Shown here one piece after another: positions 11,648-21,560 of a stretch of 64,000 nt of DNA; within the stretch, counting starts at the first letter, position 1; each line of letters starts with the position of its first letter. The stretch spans positions 124,001-188,000 of the forward strand of contig VXBA01000169.1 in the NCBI GenBank assembly GCA_013399895.1. Reading direction: 5' to 3'. The notes beneath the pieces are model-generated. The model worked only from the letters and a program-made list of their open reading frames with translations, made no database searches and had not been told where the DNA came from. Source of the DNA: Serilophus lunatus. Its lineage: Eukaryota; Chordata; Aves; Passeriformes; Eurylaimidae. A program made the position numbers and the translations under genes.

Positions 11648-13538
11648 GAAGCATACATCAGCAAGTCATGAAGCAAAGAGATCCTCAAAACTCCTAGCCA
11701 CTATGGCTGAAAAAAAACATTTATGTTACTTAATAGTAAAGCTTTTCTGTCACTGAAGATGCCTTTGGAATACTTCGTATACAAATAAAATGTAAGACTA
11801 ACATACACAGTAATCTATACAAGCAGAAAAGCCTGCAACTAAATAGCATAGTAGAAGTTGATGTTTTTCACTTTTTACTGTTTATAGAACCTATTCATTT
11901 TCCAGTCTAGCAGATCATGCAAATAATTGAACTTCAGAGATATTATCACCTCAGCTTTGGTAGCAGGCCTATAACAAATCAGAGTTTTGTAAAAAATTCC
12001 TTGGAAAGGTCTTCAGCATCCTATATCAGAATCCTCTATGACTGGTTTTTCTTGGAAGAATATACTCCAGTGCTTTCTTTTTCTACCTATAGAAAAAATA
12101 GTAAGCCATGGTCCTTTAAAAGCAAGCAAAATTGAAGTAAGACCAAATAGTTGGTCCCATTTCTACAACAAACCTCAGCTGAGACAGACATGAAAATTAC
12201 ATCTTATCCTAATAGGCATTCTGATTTCAACTGTCAGAGACTTGAGCAGGTGTTAAATAAACTGAAGTATATATTTACTAGTTACTAGAGATTTTCTTTG
12301 CATTTTTACCTTTTGATTTAATGTCTGCACCTGCTAGAGACATTTGTTATAATATTCCAGAAAGGAAGGTATAGCATAAACTACAAAACATTCTGCAAAC
12401 ATTCCCTTTGCTTGGAAATTTCCTCCTTTTTCCAGAACGAGTGGAGAAAAGAACCTACTGTGAAGCAGCATAGCTTTTTGGCACTATGACCTCTATTCAT
12501 TAAGAGCCAGCTGTACTTAACCAACACCAACTCACAAAGCAGATTCACCTATACTAAATCTGTAGGAATGAAAAGAGGAGAAGTAACCAAGAGGCTTCTG
12601 AACCTGTTTCAATTCCTACACTACCTTGGCAAGAGGACTCTGCTGGATTAACACTTTTCTGCTTCACAAAGAGACATAACCAAGAGGGTGTGAAATCAGA
12701 ATATCTCTATTTTAGATAACCCACAAGAAGTGTTGCTGTCAACAGCATTTCAATCCCAAACCTATGGTTGGATTCTCCTCACGACATTGCAGCCAGCCAG
12801 ACATGGGCAAGACATAAATGGAAAGTCCAACATAGTTAACAGCCTGAATGTGGCACCTGAGGCACATGAGGTTCTGTGTTTTTATAAGCAACTATGTTAT
12901 TGCTATGGTCTACAAGTCTTACTGCCATTATTATATTTGGCAGTTATGCCATCTAGTTATTAGCAAAGGATAAAAACTTGTCTGGTTTTCATTCTGAAGG
13001 GTCAGTACCCAATGGCAGTTAGATACAAGTCTGTTGCCCAAACTGCCATTAACTTTTAAATTAGAGTATTTTAGAGTGTTTTTGGAGCACTCCATTTCAA
13101 AGCAACTGCAACTCCTTCTCTTCCAAACCACCCCTATCAAATAGCCTGTACCCAGTCATGCGATTTCTTCCACAGTGTCTCAGTTATTCCAAAGTCATCA
13201 CAGTCCTGCACAAATACACCAAGCTCCTGCGTCTCCTTTGTTTCCCCACTTCGCTTGCACTTGTGCAAGTGCATAGGATTGGTCTCTTGTAACCAACTTT
13301 TACTGTTCCTGACAGCTCTCATCACCTTGCTCCATGTATGTGCCACTCCTAACTTCCACCCCTTGTCTGTTGGAAAGCTGTTGGCACTCCATATTTGCTT
13401 GAAAGCCCTTTACACCACGTTGTGAAGTCTGCAGCTGAAGGCAGATTTATCTAATTTTGTCAGATGAGTCTTATCTGTCATTCCTTCAAAAGAGACATAT
13501 AGTCACACAAGTAACTTGTGCAACTCCAGCCACACCAC
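11648..13538. other. Non-coding, no gene recognised
   Basis: Begins with the right GAAGC duplication of LTR-A (11648-11652). The rest is AT-rich with random open frames of at most 77 codons. A weak CTCF-like word (gccatctagtta at about 12949) lacks the full core. The slightly GC-richer 13150-13360 is unclassified. Confidence 0.55.
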
Positions 13539-13883
13539 TGTTGATGGAATTCAGAGCAAGCAGACAACTGACCAAGACCTGAAAGAAGTCTTGAGGCTGA
13601 TTGGGTTAAAGCCCTGAGATGAATAGCATCCCGAAACAAGAGGTTTGAAGAGATAAGGAGTCTACCCCTGGGCTCAGCGGCCTGGGGGATGAATGAACTC
13701 GATAAGAAGATTGCAACACAAGAAAACAGATACCCGTTAACCCAAGATTGTATGGCTGTGGAAAAATACCAGCCTCTGCCCCCTCTGAGTTTTGTATCCT
13801 ATATAAACCCTTGTCCCCTTCCAATAAATGTCTCCCTTCCCACACTCCATGAGGGAGAGTCCGTGTCATCTGCCTGCCGTACA
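13539..13883 (+). mobile_element. Small solo LTR (LTR-E)
   Basis: A 345-bp candidate LTR beginning TGTTGATG and ending CCGTACA, flanked on both sides by CCAC (13535-13538 and 13884-13887). It holds a perfect TATATAAA at 13800-13807 and AATAAA at 13823-13828, followed by a C/T-rich stretch and a short tail, as in compact LTRs where the poly-A signal lies just upstream of the start site. The 4-bp duplication would fit class I (gammaretroviral) ERVs. The duplication is short, so the boundaries are less certain than for the other LTRs. Open frames crossing it are not coding. Confidence 0.6.
13800..13828 (+). promoter_or_regulatory. TATA box and poly-A signal of LTR-E
   Basis: TATATAAA (13800-13807) and AATAAA (13823-13828) lie 15 bases apart. 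A start site about 25-30 bases after the TATA box would fall just beyond the AATAAA, giving a very short R region. Confidence 0.55.
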
Positions 13884-13929
13884 CCACTACTTGCTAATTT
13901 GCCAGAGGCATCCATTCCTGCACAAGTCT

Positions 13930-14051
13930 CCCCCTTCACCTGTGGAAATGAAGACAAAACAAGAAGAGCTCTTATCATAGAAGGAGATCAGGTTGATCAA
14001 GCAGGACCTGCTTTTCCTAAACACATGCTGGCTGGGCCTGATCCCCGGTGA
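13930..14051 (-). mobile_element. CR1 LINE fragment, ORF2 region
   Basis: The stretch from about 13980 (gatcaggttgatcaagcagg...) to 14050 (...ggctgggcctgatcccc) matches the well-known CR1 pol segment as it appears when CR1 lies on the minus strand. The preceding 50 bp (cttcacctgtggaaatgaag) also fits but is weaker. It has internal stops and no intact frame. It begins within 50-100 bp of LTR-E. Confidence 0.65.
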
Positions 14052-15494
14052 TATGTACCATAGTATGGACTTACCTACTTCATTCAAATTGAGTGATATT
14101 ATCACTCTTTGCCCAAATTCAGAAACCTACAAAAGGTTACTAATATTTTTTTATTCTAAATACGTTCTCTAAAAAAGTTATATCTCAATGGGAATCTTGG
14201 AGTGTACAAGAAAGCAATTTGATAACCTCTGGATTTGATTCCTTTGCCAGTGACATGCAGCACACGCGCCCACCTATCTTTATTGCCACTGCATCAATAA
14301 ATTATGCTTTACAAAGACAAATGTTTCTTTATCTAGTCTTATTTATACACACACAGAGTGTCAAAGATCATGACTTTTCTTAGCATCACTAAGCAGATAC
14401 TCTATCAAAACCCCAAACCAGATGTTTCAATTCTATATACAGATCATAACCCTAGACGTGATCCCATTTTGTTTTTCAGAACCTGTAAATGGTGTTTGAA
14501 GCAGCCTGAGGTCATAAAAACGCCATTAACATTTTGGGAGTGAAGTCAGCTTTGTGATTTAGTCTGTTCTGGTATCTGGATACATCTTTTCCTTCAAAAG
14601 ATGGGTCACTGACAAACAAAAGAGATTAATCTTTACAAAAATTAAATGATTTTGCAGAACAAAATTAATTAATTAATTAAGATTAATCTGACCTCAACAA
14701 TAACCTGCTTGATCAGCATAAAAAGTTTTAGTCCTTGGTATCACACTAATGAAAGTAACCCCACTGATATAAAAGGAACTGTTTGCATGTTTCACTTACA
14801 CATATATGTAGTTTTTTGAAGAAAAAAACATACCCACATCCACCAACCCCCCCCCAACCTTATTATTCCTTCTTACATCAAACAACAACAAAAAAAAGAT
14901 GTCATTCACATATCAAGAGTTATTTTTACACTTTTTCTCAAAAGTATGATAGATATAAGTTCTTTTTTGTGTTTTGTTTTTTTTTTTAAGCTCATAAGGC
15001 AGTCTAATTCTAGTTTAGGGGGTTCCAGAAGAACTTCACCAGCAATAAGAGGTTCCTTTGCTCTTCTGTCCACCACTGTAGCATCTGCTAATACTTAACA
15101 TAGTATTTATTTTCACTTAACCCTAAAAAAAAATAATAAAAAAATCAGCATTCAACATTTCCATGTTTAATAGACAAATCAAGAAAATACTAAACATTAC
15201 TAACTTCCCAATTAGACAAGGATACCCCTCCTTATAAAAATAATCTCATTAATTACACTTGATAAGTAGAATGAGTGCCTAAGCAAAACCTGATTCCTCT
15301 GTGATTCTCAGAGTAAGGACTTCTGCAGTACTCCTTCCAAGGACCCAATTTTAAAATATGCATGGCAAGCCAGTACTGGGAAAATAAACAGAGCAGATGA
15401 TGTGGATACTAGCTTAACAGCAAGAGGTCCCGGAGATGTAAGCGGATGGCCGATAACAGCCCACAGGGGATAATTCATACTGAACTGCACCGTA

Positions 15495-15533
15495 AGATTT
15501 GAAAAGGCTGATTTGAAAAGCCTTTGAAAAGGC
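15495..15533 (+). repeat. Short minisatellite, three TTTGAAAAGSCT units
   Basis: Three near-copies of 'tttgaaaaggct' occur back to back. The central one carries a G-to-C change that also makes it complementary to its neighbours (AAAGGCT / AGCCTTT), so small alternative hairpins are possible. Confidence 0.6.
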
Positions 15534-16683
15534 TATGGTTTATACCCTAAGAAAAGTTGAAGGGTTAAAAATGAAACAACTCTGGATACTGCTGAGGCAA
15601 AAGCAGCAGGGTAGTTGTGGACAGCAACAGGGAACTGTGGACATGTCTCTGAAGTTCTTACATATTGTGAAGCCATATGGGTACAGCCCTAGCTTCCTTA
15701 TGGAAACCCGAGCATCTCTTGAAGTGCTAACAGAAATTGCACTCTTCATTACTCAAATTCATCTACTCTATTTGGTATCCAATTTCAAAAGTAGATATAT
15801 TCTCCTAACCTAGAGGAATTGTAAGTTCTCCAAACCACATCTTCAGGAAGACACTCAAACCAAATACTTCTGTCTAGAAACAGAGATTCTCTCCATTTAA
15901 TTAAATTCCAACTTAGAAGATTCCAATAAGATGTCTAGACAAATACCAGTAATGTAACTATACAGCTTCTTCATAATTGCATTAAGTGCATGGCTTATTG
16001 AGATGGCCTAATTATGTGTTAAAAGAGCTTTAAAATAAACTTTCCTAAAGGAAATATTTGGCATGGTTTAATTTCACCTACAGGTCTGATTGAACATTCT
16101 GTTATTTTCCTACCAAGTACCATACCAAAATGCACAGCTCCTCACAGAAACTTGTATTCAGAGTGTAGATTTTACCTAGCTGGTCTACTCGCATGTTACT
16201 GTAACTTTCAAAAAGAAAACAAGAAACAGCGTTTAGGAAACTAAAGTAAATTTGACCCATGAGAAAATTGGACACACCAGAGAAGCTGCAACTGTAACAG
16301 CACCCTGCGCTAGCAGGAGTGGTTTATAAGAACTACTTTCTTCCTATATAACTACTAAAGGTAGATCAGGAATTAAGAGATTCTTCAGACTTTTTTAGCA
16401 AATTAATTTGCTAGACAAGTATTTCTCAGTCAGTTTCTCAGTCGTTTCTTAAGTCTAAAGCACACTTCCTAAGCAAGCAATCACAGATCATGTTTTAGGA
16501 AGAAGTGAAAGATTTCACTGAAACTCCAGTATTTTGCCCAAATTTATTGTCATTACTTTTGAAATCCCATACCACTCCATTTATAGCTTATAGAAAAGTA
16601 TTTTCCTGTTCTAGACATAGTAGTTGTTTTAAATCTCTGTGGTTTGAACAACACTCAATACATACTCCACAATACCAGGCTAC

Positions 16684-16709
16684 TGCAATAGATCTATGAA
16701 TCTATTGCA
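16684..16709. repeat. Perfect 10-bp inverted repeat
   Basis: TGCAATAGAT (16684-16693) and ATCTATTGCA (16700-16709) flank a 6-base spacer. Short AT-rich hairpins of this size are common by chance. Confidence 0.6.
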
Positions 16710-17029
16710 TGATCTGCAGTGGATCAAGGAGGAACTCTGAAACAGGTTTCTGCTCGATAACTTAGTTTTCTAAGTATTCTTAACTATAAATAGAAAAACG
16801 CACACTTACGATGCTGCCTAGGTTCCCCCCTTTAGGAGTTTAGATTTTTGAACCCATGGCCATGTTCAGCATGGTCCCTTCATTATGATCCAGCATCTTT
16901 TAAGTCAGTGAAGGAAATTTGTTTTTCTAATTAATACAGCCATTAGAAAGGTATCAAGACATTAACTGGATATTTTCCTACACTTCAACATCAAATACCC
17001 AAACCATCAACAGTCCCAGAGAAGAGTCA

Positions 17030-17560
17030 GGCAGTCTGTGCATATCAGGATGGGAAGGAGAGACTCTCAGGACAGTGAATGCTGGAAGTTTGTGACTTCT
17101 CACAAAAGGAGGAAGATTCTTTAAAATTTGCAATCAGAGAACGGATTCTGGGCCCTCGTAATCAGAAGGGTGTGGGAGGTCTCTGCAAGGAAAGCCCAAG
17201 CCAGTTAAACATGGCTTATGCAGGAGCACCAGAAGAAAGAAGCAAGTGATTGTAATGGGAGACTTCCTGCTATTAGAAATAAAGGCCCATATCTGCCGAT
17301 CTCACCCAGTACATAGATAGATTTATACTTTTCTGGGATTTTGCAGAAAAACTGCCAAGGCTTTTCAGGCCCTCAAGCTTATACCCGTTCACTGCTTTTT
17401 CAAGTGGGTTCCAGAGGTAAGCAAGGAAGTTTCAACATGACTGACTACATGGCCGAGCAGTGATGATCAAGTGCCTAGGGTCCAGGTGATGTGTTTGACC
17501 CTGCTAGTGAGGGAAAAAGCATGAGAAATATCTGCAGTATCCATCCTCTACATAATTGGT
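17030..17560 (+). mobile_element. CR1 LINE 5' part with decayed ORF1 (SGNH esterase)
   Basis: This matches the 5' portion of avian CR1. From about 17085 it follows the 'tggaagtttgtgacttct' start, then the 'ggaggtctctgcaaggaaagccc' segment, and from 17246 a frame reading VIVMGDF. CR1 ORF1 is known to carry an SGNH-hydrolase (esterase-like) domain whose first block is a GDS motif with the catalytic Ser. Here that Ser codon is a Phe codon (TTC). Later blocks (around 17340-17450, 'gcagaaaaactgccaaggc', 'ttcaagtggg', 'atgactgactacatggc') are in the right order but shifted in frame and broken by stops. It is an inactive relic. The CR1 3' tail follows directly at 17590. Confidence 0.7.
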
Positions 17561-17589
17561 TTCACAATAGTGTTGGTGACAAAACACCA

Positions 17590-17812
17590 AAAGATCCACT
17601 TAAGCATGAAATAAACATGAATTTCTTTACAGTGGGGGTGGTCAAGCACAGGAGTAGGTTGCACAAAGAGGTTGTAGAGTCTCCACTCCTGGTTATATTT
17701 AAAACTCAGTTTGACAGTGTCTCGATCAGACTGACTTGATTTGAGCAGGGAGGTTGGACTAGATGCTCTTCAGATGTCCCTTCCAACCTCAACTATTCCT
17801 TGATTCTGTGAA
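17590..17812 (+). mobile_element. CR1 LINE 3' UTR and tail
   Basis: A classic order of CR1 3' blocks: 'atgaatttctttacagtg', 'caaagaggttgtagagtctcc', 'gagcagggaggttggactagatg', 'tcccttccaacctcaactattcc', then 'ttgattctgtg'. It lies in the same orientation as, and within about 30 bp of, the ORF1 fragment at 17030-17560. The pair is either one CR1 that lost its whole ORF2 or two adjacent insertions. Confidence 0.88.
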
Positions 17813-19461
17813 GTTATGTGGGACAACGTCTAAGCTAGTAATTAACTTATAGTAGTTTTGTTTAAAAATATTTTCACACCACCTAGGCAGACAACATAAG
17901 GCTATAATTATACCGAGAACGCAAGTATAAGCCTTCTTCAGGAATCACTTCTAATTGAACAGCTGGCAACTAAAACTGGGATTCAAGCCTGTATCTCTTG
18001 ATTGCACAACACTGTCTATAGTATGAGCAGTCTCTCAGAAGTTTTATATTTATATAGTTTTTAATGCCAGAGGCTTCTCTTATTAGAAAATACCCTGAAG
18101 ACACTTTTCTCCTCTTCAGGCATAGAAATTTCCAGACAAAAACCCCTTTCAGTATAGCAAACATACATAGTTATAAGTATATGGAACAAATTTTCATCAC
18201 TTCTTTAAATTCTTAAGTCTACATGGAATTCTTGGGTCCAAAAATATCATCAGTTTATCATATAAACCAGAAGGACACCAAATTCAGTCATAATTAGCTT
18301 TTTAACTCAACCTCCCTAAGATGAGCCATTTGGATAATCAGCTAGCCCCAGGCAACTTAAACACCTAATCACTGCACACAGGAACTGTTTGTGCACTTGG
18401 CTTTTTCAAACATCTGCTTTGTTCCTGGCAGATGAAGAATCTACACACATGGAAAGTTTCAGAAGTGGAGTCACCGTGTAGGCCAGAATCATGAACTTTT
18501 TCCCTCTATTTCATAGAAATAAGTTATTGTATGATTGTATTTGCCCCAGTCTATCAAACTTTAGCCAAGAGATATTCCTAAGCAAAGTATTTCATAACTT
18601 TGTAGTTGCCAGTTCTAATTGACAACATGCATGTCCACAATAACAAAAGAAACCTCCCTGTTGTCTATCTAATCGTTCCCATATCCTTAACTGCTGCTTA
18701 GCCTGACATCAGAATTTTATTGTCAGCAGTCTATCCAGTATTTCAGGTTACCTTAGGTATTCTTTTACTACTATCTGCCATATTTGAGAGCTCTGCAGTG
18801 GTTGGGCTTTGTCCTTAGAAGTTCTCTTATAGTTTCTTTTATCTTCATTGAAAATTAAAATAATCTTTACCACATCAAAATATCAAAAATATATCGCTCA
18901 TTCTTTCTGAGTTTGTAATACAAAAGGTTTGACAAAGGACTAAGGACATACCCGTTACTTTCACCAAAAGAACGACAAATAAACAATAAAATGTTAGGGA
19001 GAAATGAGAGGATTGGAGACAGAGTTGTGTTCTATGAACACTCCCATAGGTACAAACATGAACAAAAAAAAAAGAGAATGACATTTACTGCCTCACTCAA
19101 CATAACACTGAACTCCTCTTTTTCCTTCCCTTTTGAAAAGTACAGAAGAAAGCCAACCAAGGCCATAACAGATGGTCCAGAGAATAATATTCAGCAAGAA
19201 TTTTGTTGTCGCATTTGGATAACTTCAAGAAATATTTTGGAAAGCGATTAGTGAGCCTCTGCCAAGGCTGTGTGTAACATATATATATTAAATTGTGCTT
19301 GAAGTATTTTCTAACCATCATACGGACAAAGTTATGAGCTAAGTGGTATGGCAGTGACTTTAAAGAGCAAAACAAAATCCTGAGATGACCTCTATTGCTT
19401 ACAGCACGGTGCTAAAATGCTAAGGCTGTGTGTTATGGCCCATACAGGGATCGACATTTAA
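17813..19461. other. Non-coding, no feature seen
   Basis: AT-rich. Opposing open frames of 86 and 92 codons overlap at 18991-19375 and look random. Confidence 0.6.
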
Positions 19462-19518
19462 GATTTGGGCTCAATGATCCTTGTGGGTCCCAACTCAGAA
19501 TATTCTGTGATCCTATGA
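19462..19518 (+). mobile_element. CR1 LINE 3' tail fragment
   Basis: 'gatttgggctcaatgatccttgtgggtcc' spread over 19462-19491, then 'caactcagaatattctgtgatcctatg', is the terminal CR1 sequence with its ATTCTGTGAT-type end. It is 5'-truncated to about 57 bp. Confidence 0.8.
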
Positions 19519-20495
19519 AGGATGTAGTGCAAGAAGTGGTGGTAGCTACAAATGGAGCAAGCAGAGTGTGAAATTGCTACAGCAGTGGGAAAGTTTGTTT
19601 CAGCTTGGAAAGCAAGTCTGGTCAACAGTGCTCCCCACACTCAGCAAAAAGAACATACCAGTATGCAGCAGAAAGAAAACTAGTGATTCACCATGTGCAA
19701 CCATTATGAATAGCCAAAGGGATAGAAATACTTGACAACAAACAATTTGAAAGAGTTGATGGCTCCCACTGAAAAGAAATTCCCAGGAATCATCTAGACT
19801 TAAGGTGACAAGATAAGTCCCAGCCACTCCTTATGAGGGAACGTAGGGAATTCTTTTCAGGACAATACACCATCAAGGCTTTCTGCAACTGGTATCCCAA
19901 TATCATTGTGGCATTAATACCCTTTTTCCTTTGAATTATGTATCCAAGTGCAAAAATAGGTAATCAGTCTTCCTATTTAAAGCTAGCAAGTTTTATCATC
20001 CTTCAGCCTTTTTCCAGCCTACCTCGATACCTTAACCATGAACCAATGCCTCACTTCCTGAAGCAGTGTTATGAAATACATACAGGTGTCCACACTAGCA
20101 GCAGGCTGGCCCCTCACACCAGACAGGTTTCTCAGCACCACCAAGAACACCTCGAGCCCCTAAACTTGCACTTACAATGTTTCTATTTGGGTAATTTTTT
20201 TTAATCTTTATAATACTCCTAGTTGGGAGAAGTGCACAGGTCTGTCAGTCAGCCAGTTAACTGTTCCCTTGCTGGACTACTACCTTACACAACAGCATCT
20301 TGCAGAATCCAAGCTCTTAAAAATGGCATCAGGGTACATGAAGTTCTGAAAAACCCACCAGCACAGAATAGATGGCCTAGATAGCCATTCAGTTTTGGCC
20401 AGGATTTCCTCCCCACACCTCCAACTGCAGCATTACCTTAATACTAGCCATGCTCAGAAGCATCTTGCATCTCCTCTTCCAAATATCACTGTAAT
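19519..20495. other. Non-coding, no feature seen
   Basis: Open frames up to 88 codons (19938-20204, plus) have no recognisable content. No repeat was recognised. Confidence 0.55.
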
Positions 20496-20995
20496 TTAGA
20501 ATCAAGGAACAGTTTGAACTGGAAGGGACTTTTTAAAGGTCATCTAGTCCAACACTCCCCTGCAATGAACAAAGACAACTTGAACTAGAACAGGTTCCTC
20601 AGAGCTCTGTTCAGCCTGACCTTGAATGTCTCCAAAGATAGGGGGGAAGGGAATGGGGCCCTACCTCTCTGGACAACCTATTTCAGTGCCTCACTACTAT
20701 CACAGTAAAAAGCTCTCTTATCTAATCTAAATTGACCATCCTTTGTTTTAAAACCATCACTCCTTCTTTTGTCACAATGAGCCCTGCTAAAATTTTGTTT
20801 CTATCTTTCTTAGGGGACCTCTTCAAGCACGGAAAGGTAACAATAAGATCTCCCTGAACAGAATCTTCTCTAGACTGAAAAATTAAAACTCTCTCAGCCT
20901 TTTCTCATAGAACAAATGCTTCATCCCACTAATCATCTTTATCGCCCTCCTCTGGACTTGCTCCAACAAGCCCATGTCCTTCTTGTGCTGGGGAC
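20496..20995 (-). mobile_element. CR1 LINE, 3' part (left of nested LTR)
   Basis: Read on the plus strand it is the reverse complement of CR1: 'tagaatcaaggaacag', 'gaactggaagggac', 'ggtcatctagtccaacactcccctgc', then 'gttcagcctgaccttgaatg', 'ccctcctctggacttgctcc' and 'catgtccttcttgtgctgggg'. This is the CR1 3' UTR continuing into the end of ORF2. It is interrupted at 20995 by an LTR and resumes at 21434 with no missing CR1 sequence. Confidence 0.92.
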
Positions 20996-21427
20996 ATTAA
21001 GGAAACCTCCCCATCTGAGCATTTATGAGGCTCTCTGGCACTCACACTCCCAAGGTCAGAGATTTAACTGCTGGGATCAAAGCCCCTTCACAGCAGGCAG
21101 CTCCACTGAGCTGGTGGGTACCCTGCCTGACTCTCTACATACCCTACTTGCACACAGAGACCACATTTCTTGACGGTTCGACCCCAGGTTTCCTATAGTG
21201 GAGTCTTGGATGTTTCATTCCATAAAGCAATTTATTCACAGCACAGTAACACAGAAACAGCCTGAGGTGGTGACCTGAGTCTTTGGCTCCTGGAGCATCC
21301 CTGAGTGTCCGGTCCCCTGGCTAGGACACAGGTCCCTGGGCCCTTTGTTGTTCAGAGGGTTGGCAGTTCACAGCCTCTTGCTGTGGGTAGCACACCGAGC
21401 TACCGACGCTGAACATGTTCCTCAACA
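20996..21427 (-). mobile_element. Solo LTR nested in CR1 (LTR-D)
   Basis: A 432-bp insertion exactly splitting a CR1 element. The six bases GGGGAC occur on both sides (20990-20995 and 21428-21433), and CR1 homology continues across when one copy is removed. On the minus strand it starts TGTTGAGG and has AATAAA (plus-strand TTTATT, 21231-21236). Its far end reads ...CCTTAAT where ...CA is expected, so that terminus has mutated. A 6-bp duplication points to an ERVK-type (class II) integrase. No internal region is present, so a solo LTR. No clear TATA box was seen. The insertion is younger than the CR1. Confidence 0.85.
21231..21236 (-). terminator. Polyadenylation signal of LTR-D
   Basis: AATAAA on the minus strand, about 235 bp from each end of the LTR. 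Confidence 0.55.
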
Positions 21428-21560
21428 GGGGACCCCAGACTTAGATGCAGTACCCCAGCTGGGGTCCCATGAGAGTAGAAAGGCAGAATCACCTCCATCA
21501 ACCTACTGGCCATGCTTCTTTGACGTAGCCCAGGATACAATTGGTTTTGTGGGCCACAAT
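21428..21560 (-). mobile_element. CR1 LINE, continuation right of nested LTR
   Basis: Resumes with 'ccagacttagatgcagtac', 'ccagctggggtcccatgag', 'cagaatcacctccatcaac', 'tactggccatgcttctttg' and 'agcccaggatacaattgg', the CR1 ORF2 3' end in reverse orientation. Similarity fades at about 21560. It starts with the right copy of GGGGAC (21428-21433). Confidence 0.9.

Larger units (their letters stand above)
14052..17029. other. Non-coding, simple repeats only
   Basis: AT-rich. Contains (AATT)n at 14663-14680, a C-run at about 14848, poly-T at about 14979, a three-unit ~14-bp minisatellite at 15495-15533 and a small perfect hairpin at 16684-16709. Open frames are at most 92 codons (15535-15813, plus) and are not recognisable. 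Confidence 0.6.

Noticed and set aside
13689..14051. 120-codon plus-strand frame
   Set aside because: It spans the LTR-E promoter, its poly-A signal and a CR1 fragment on the other strand, so it is a chance frame through repeats.
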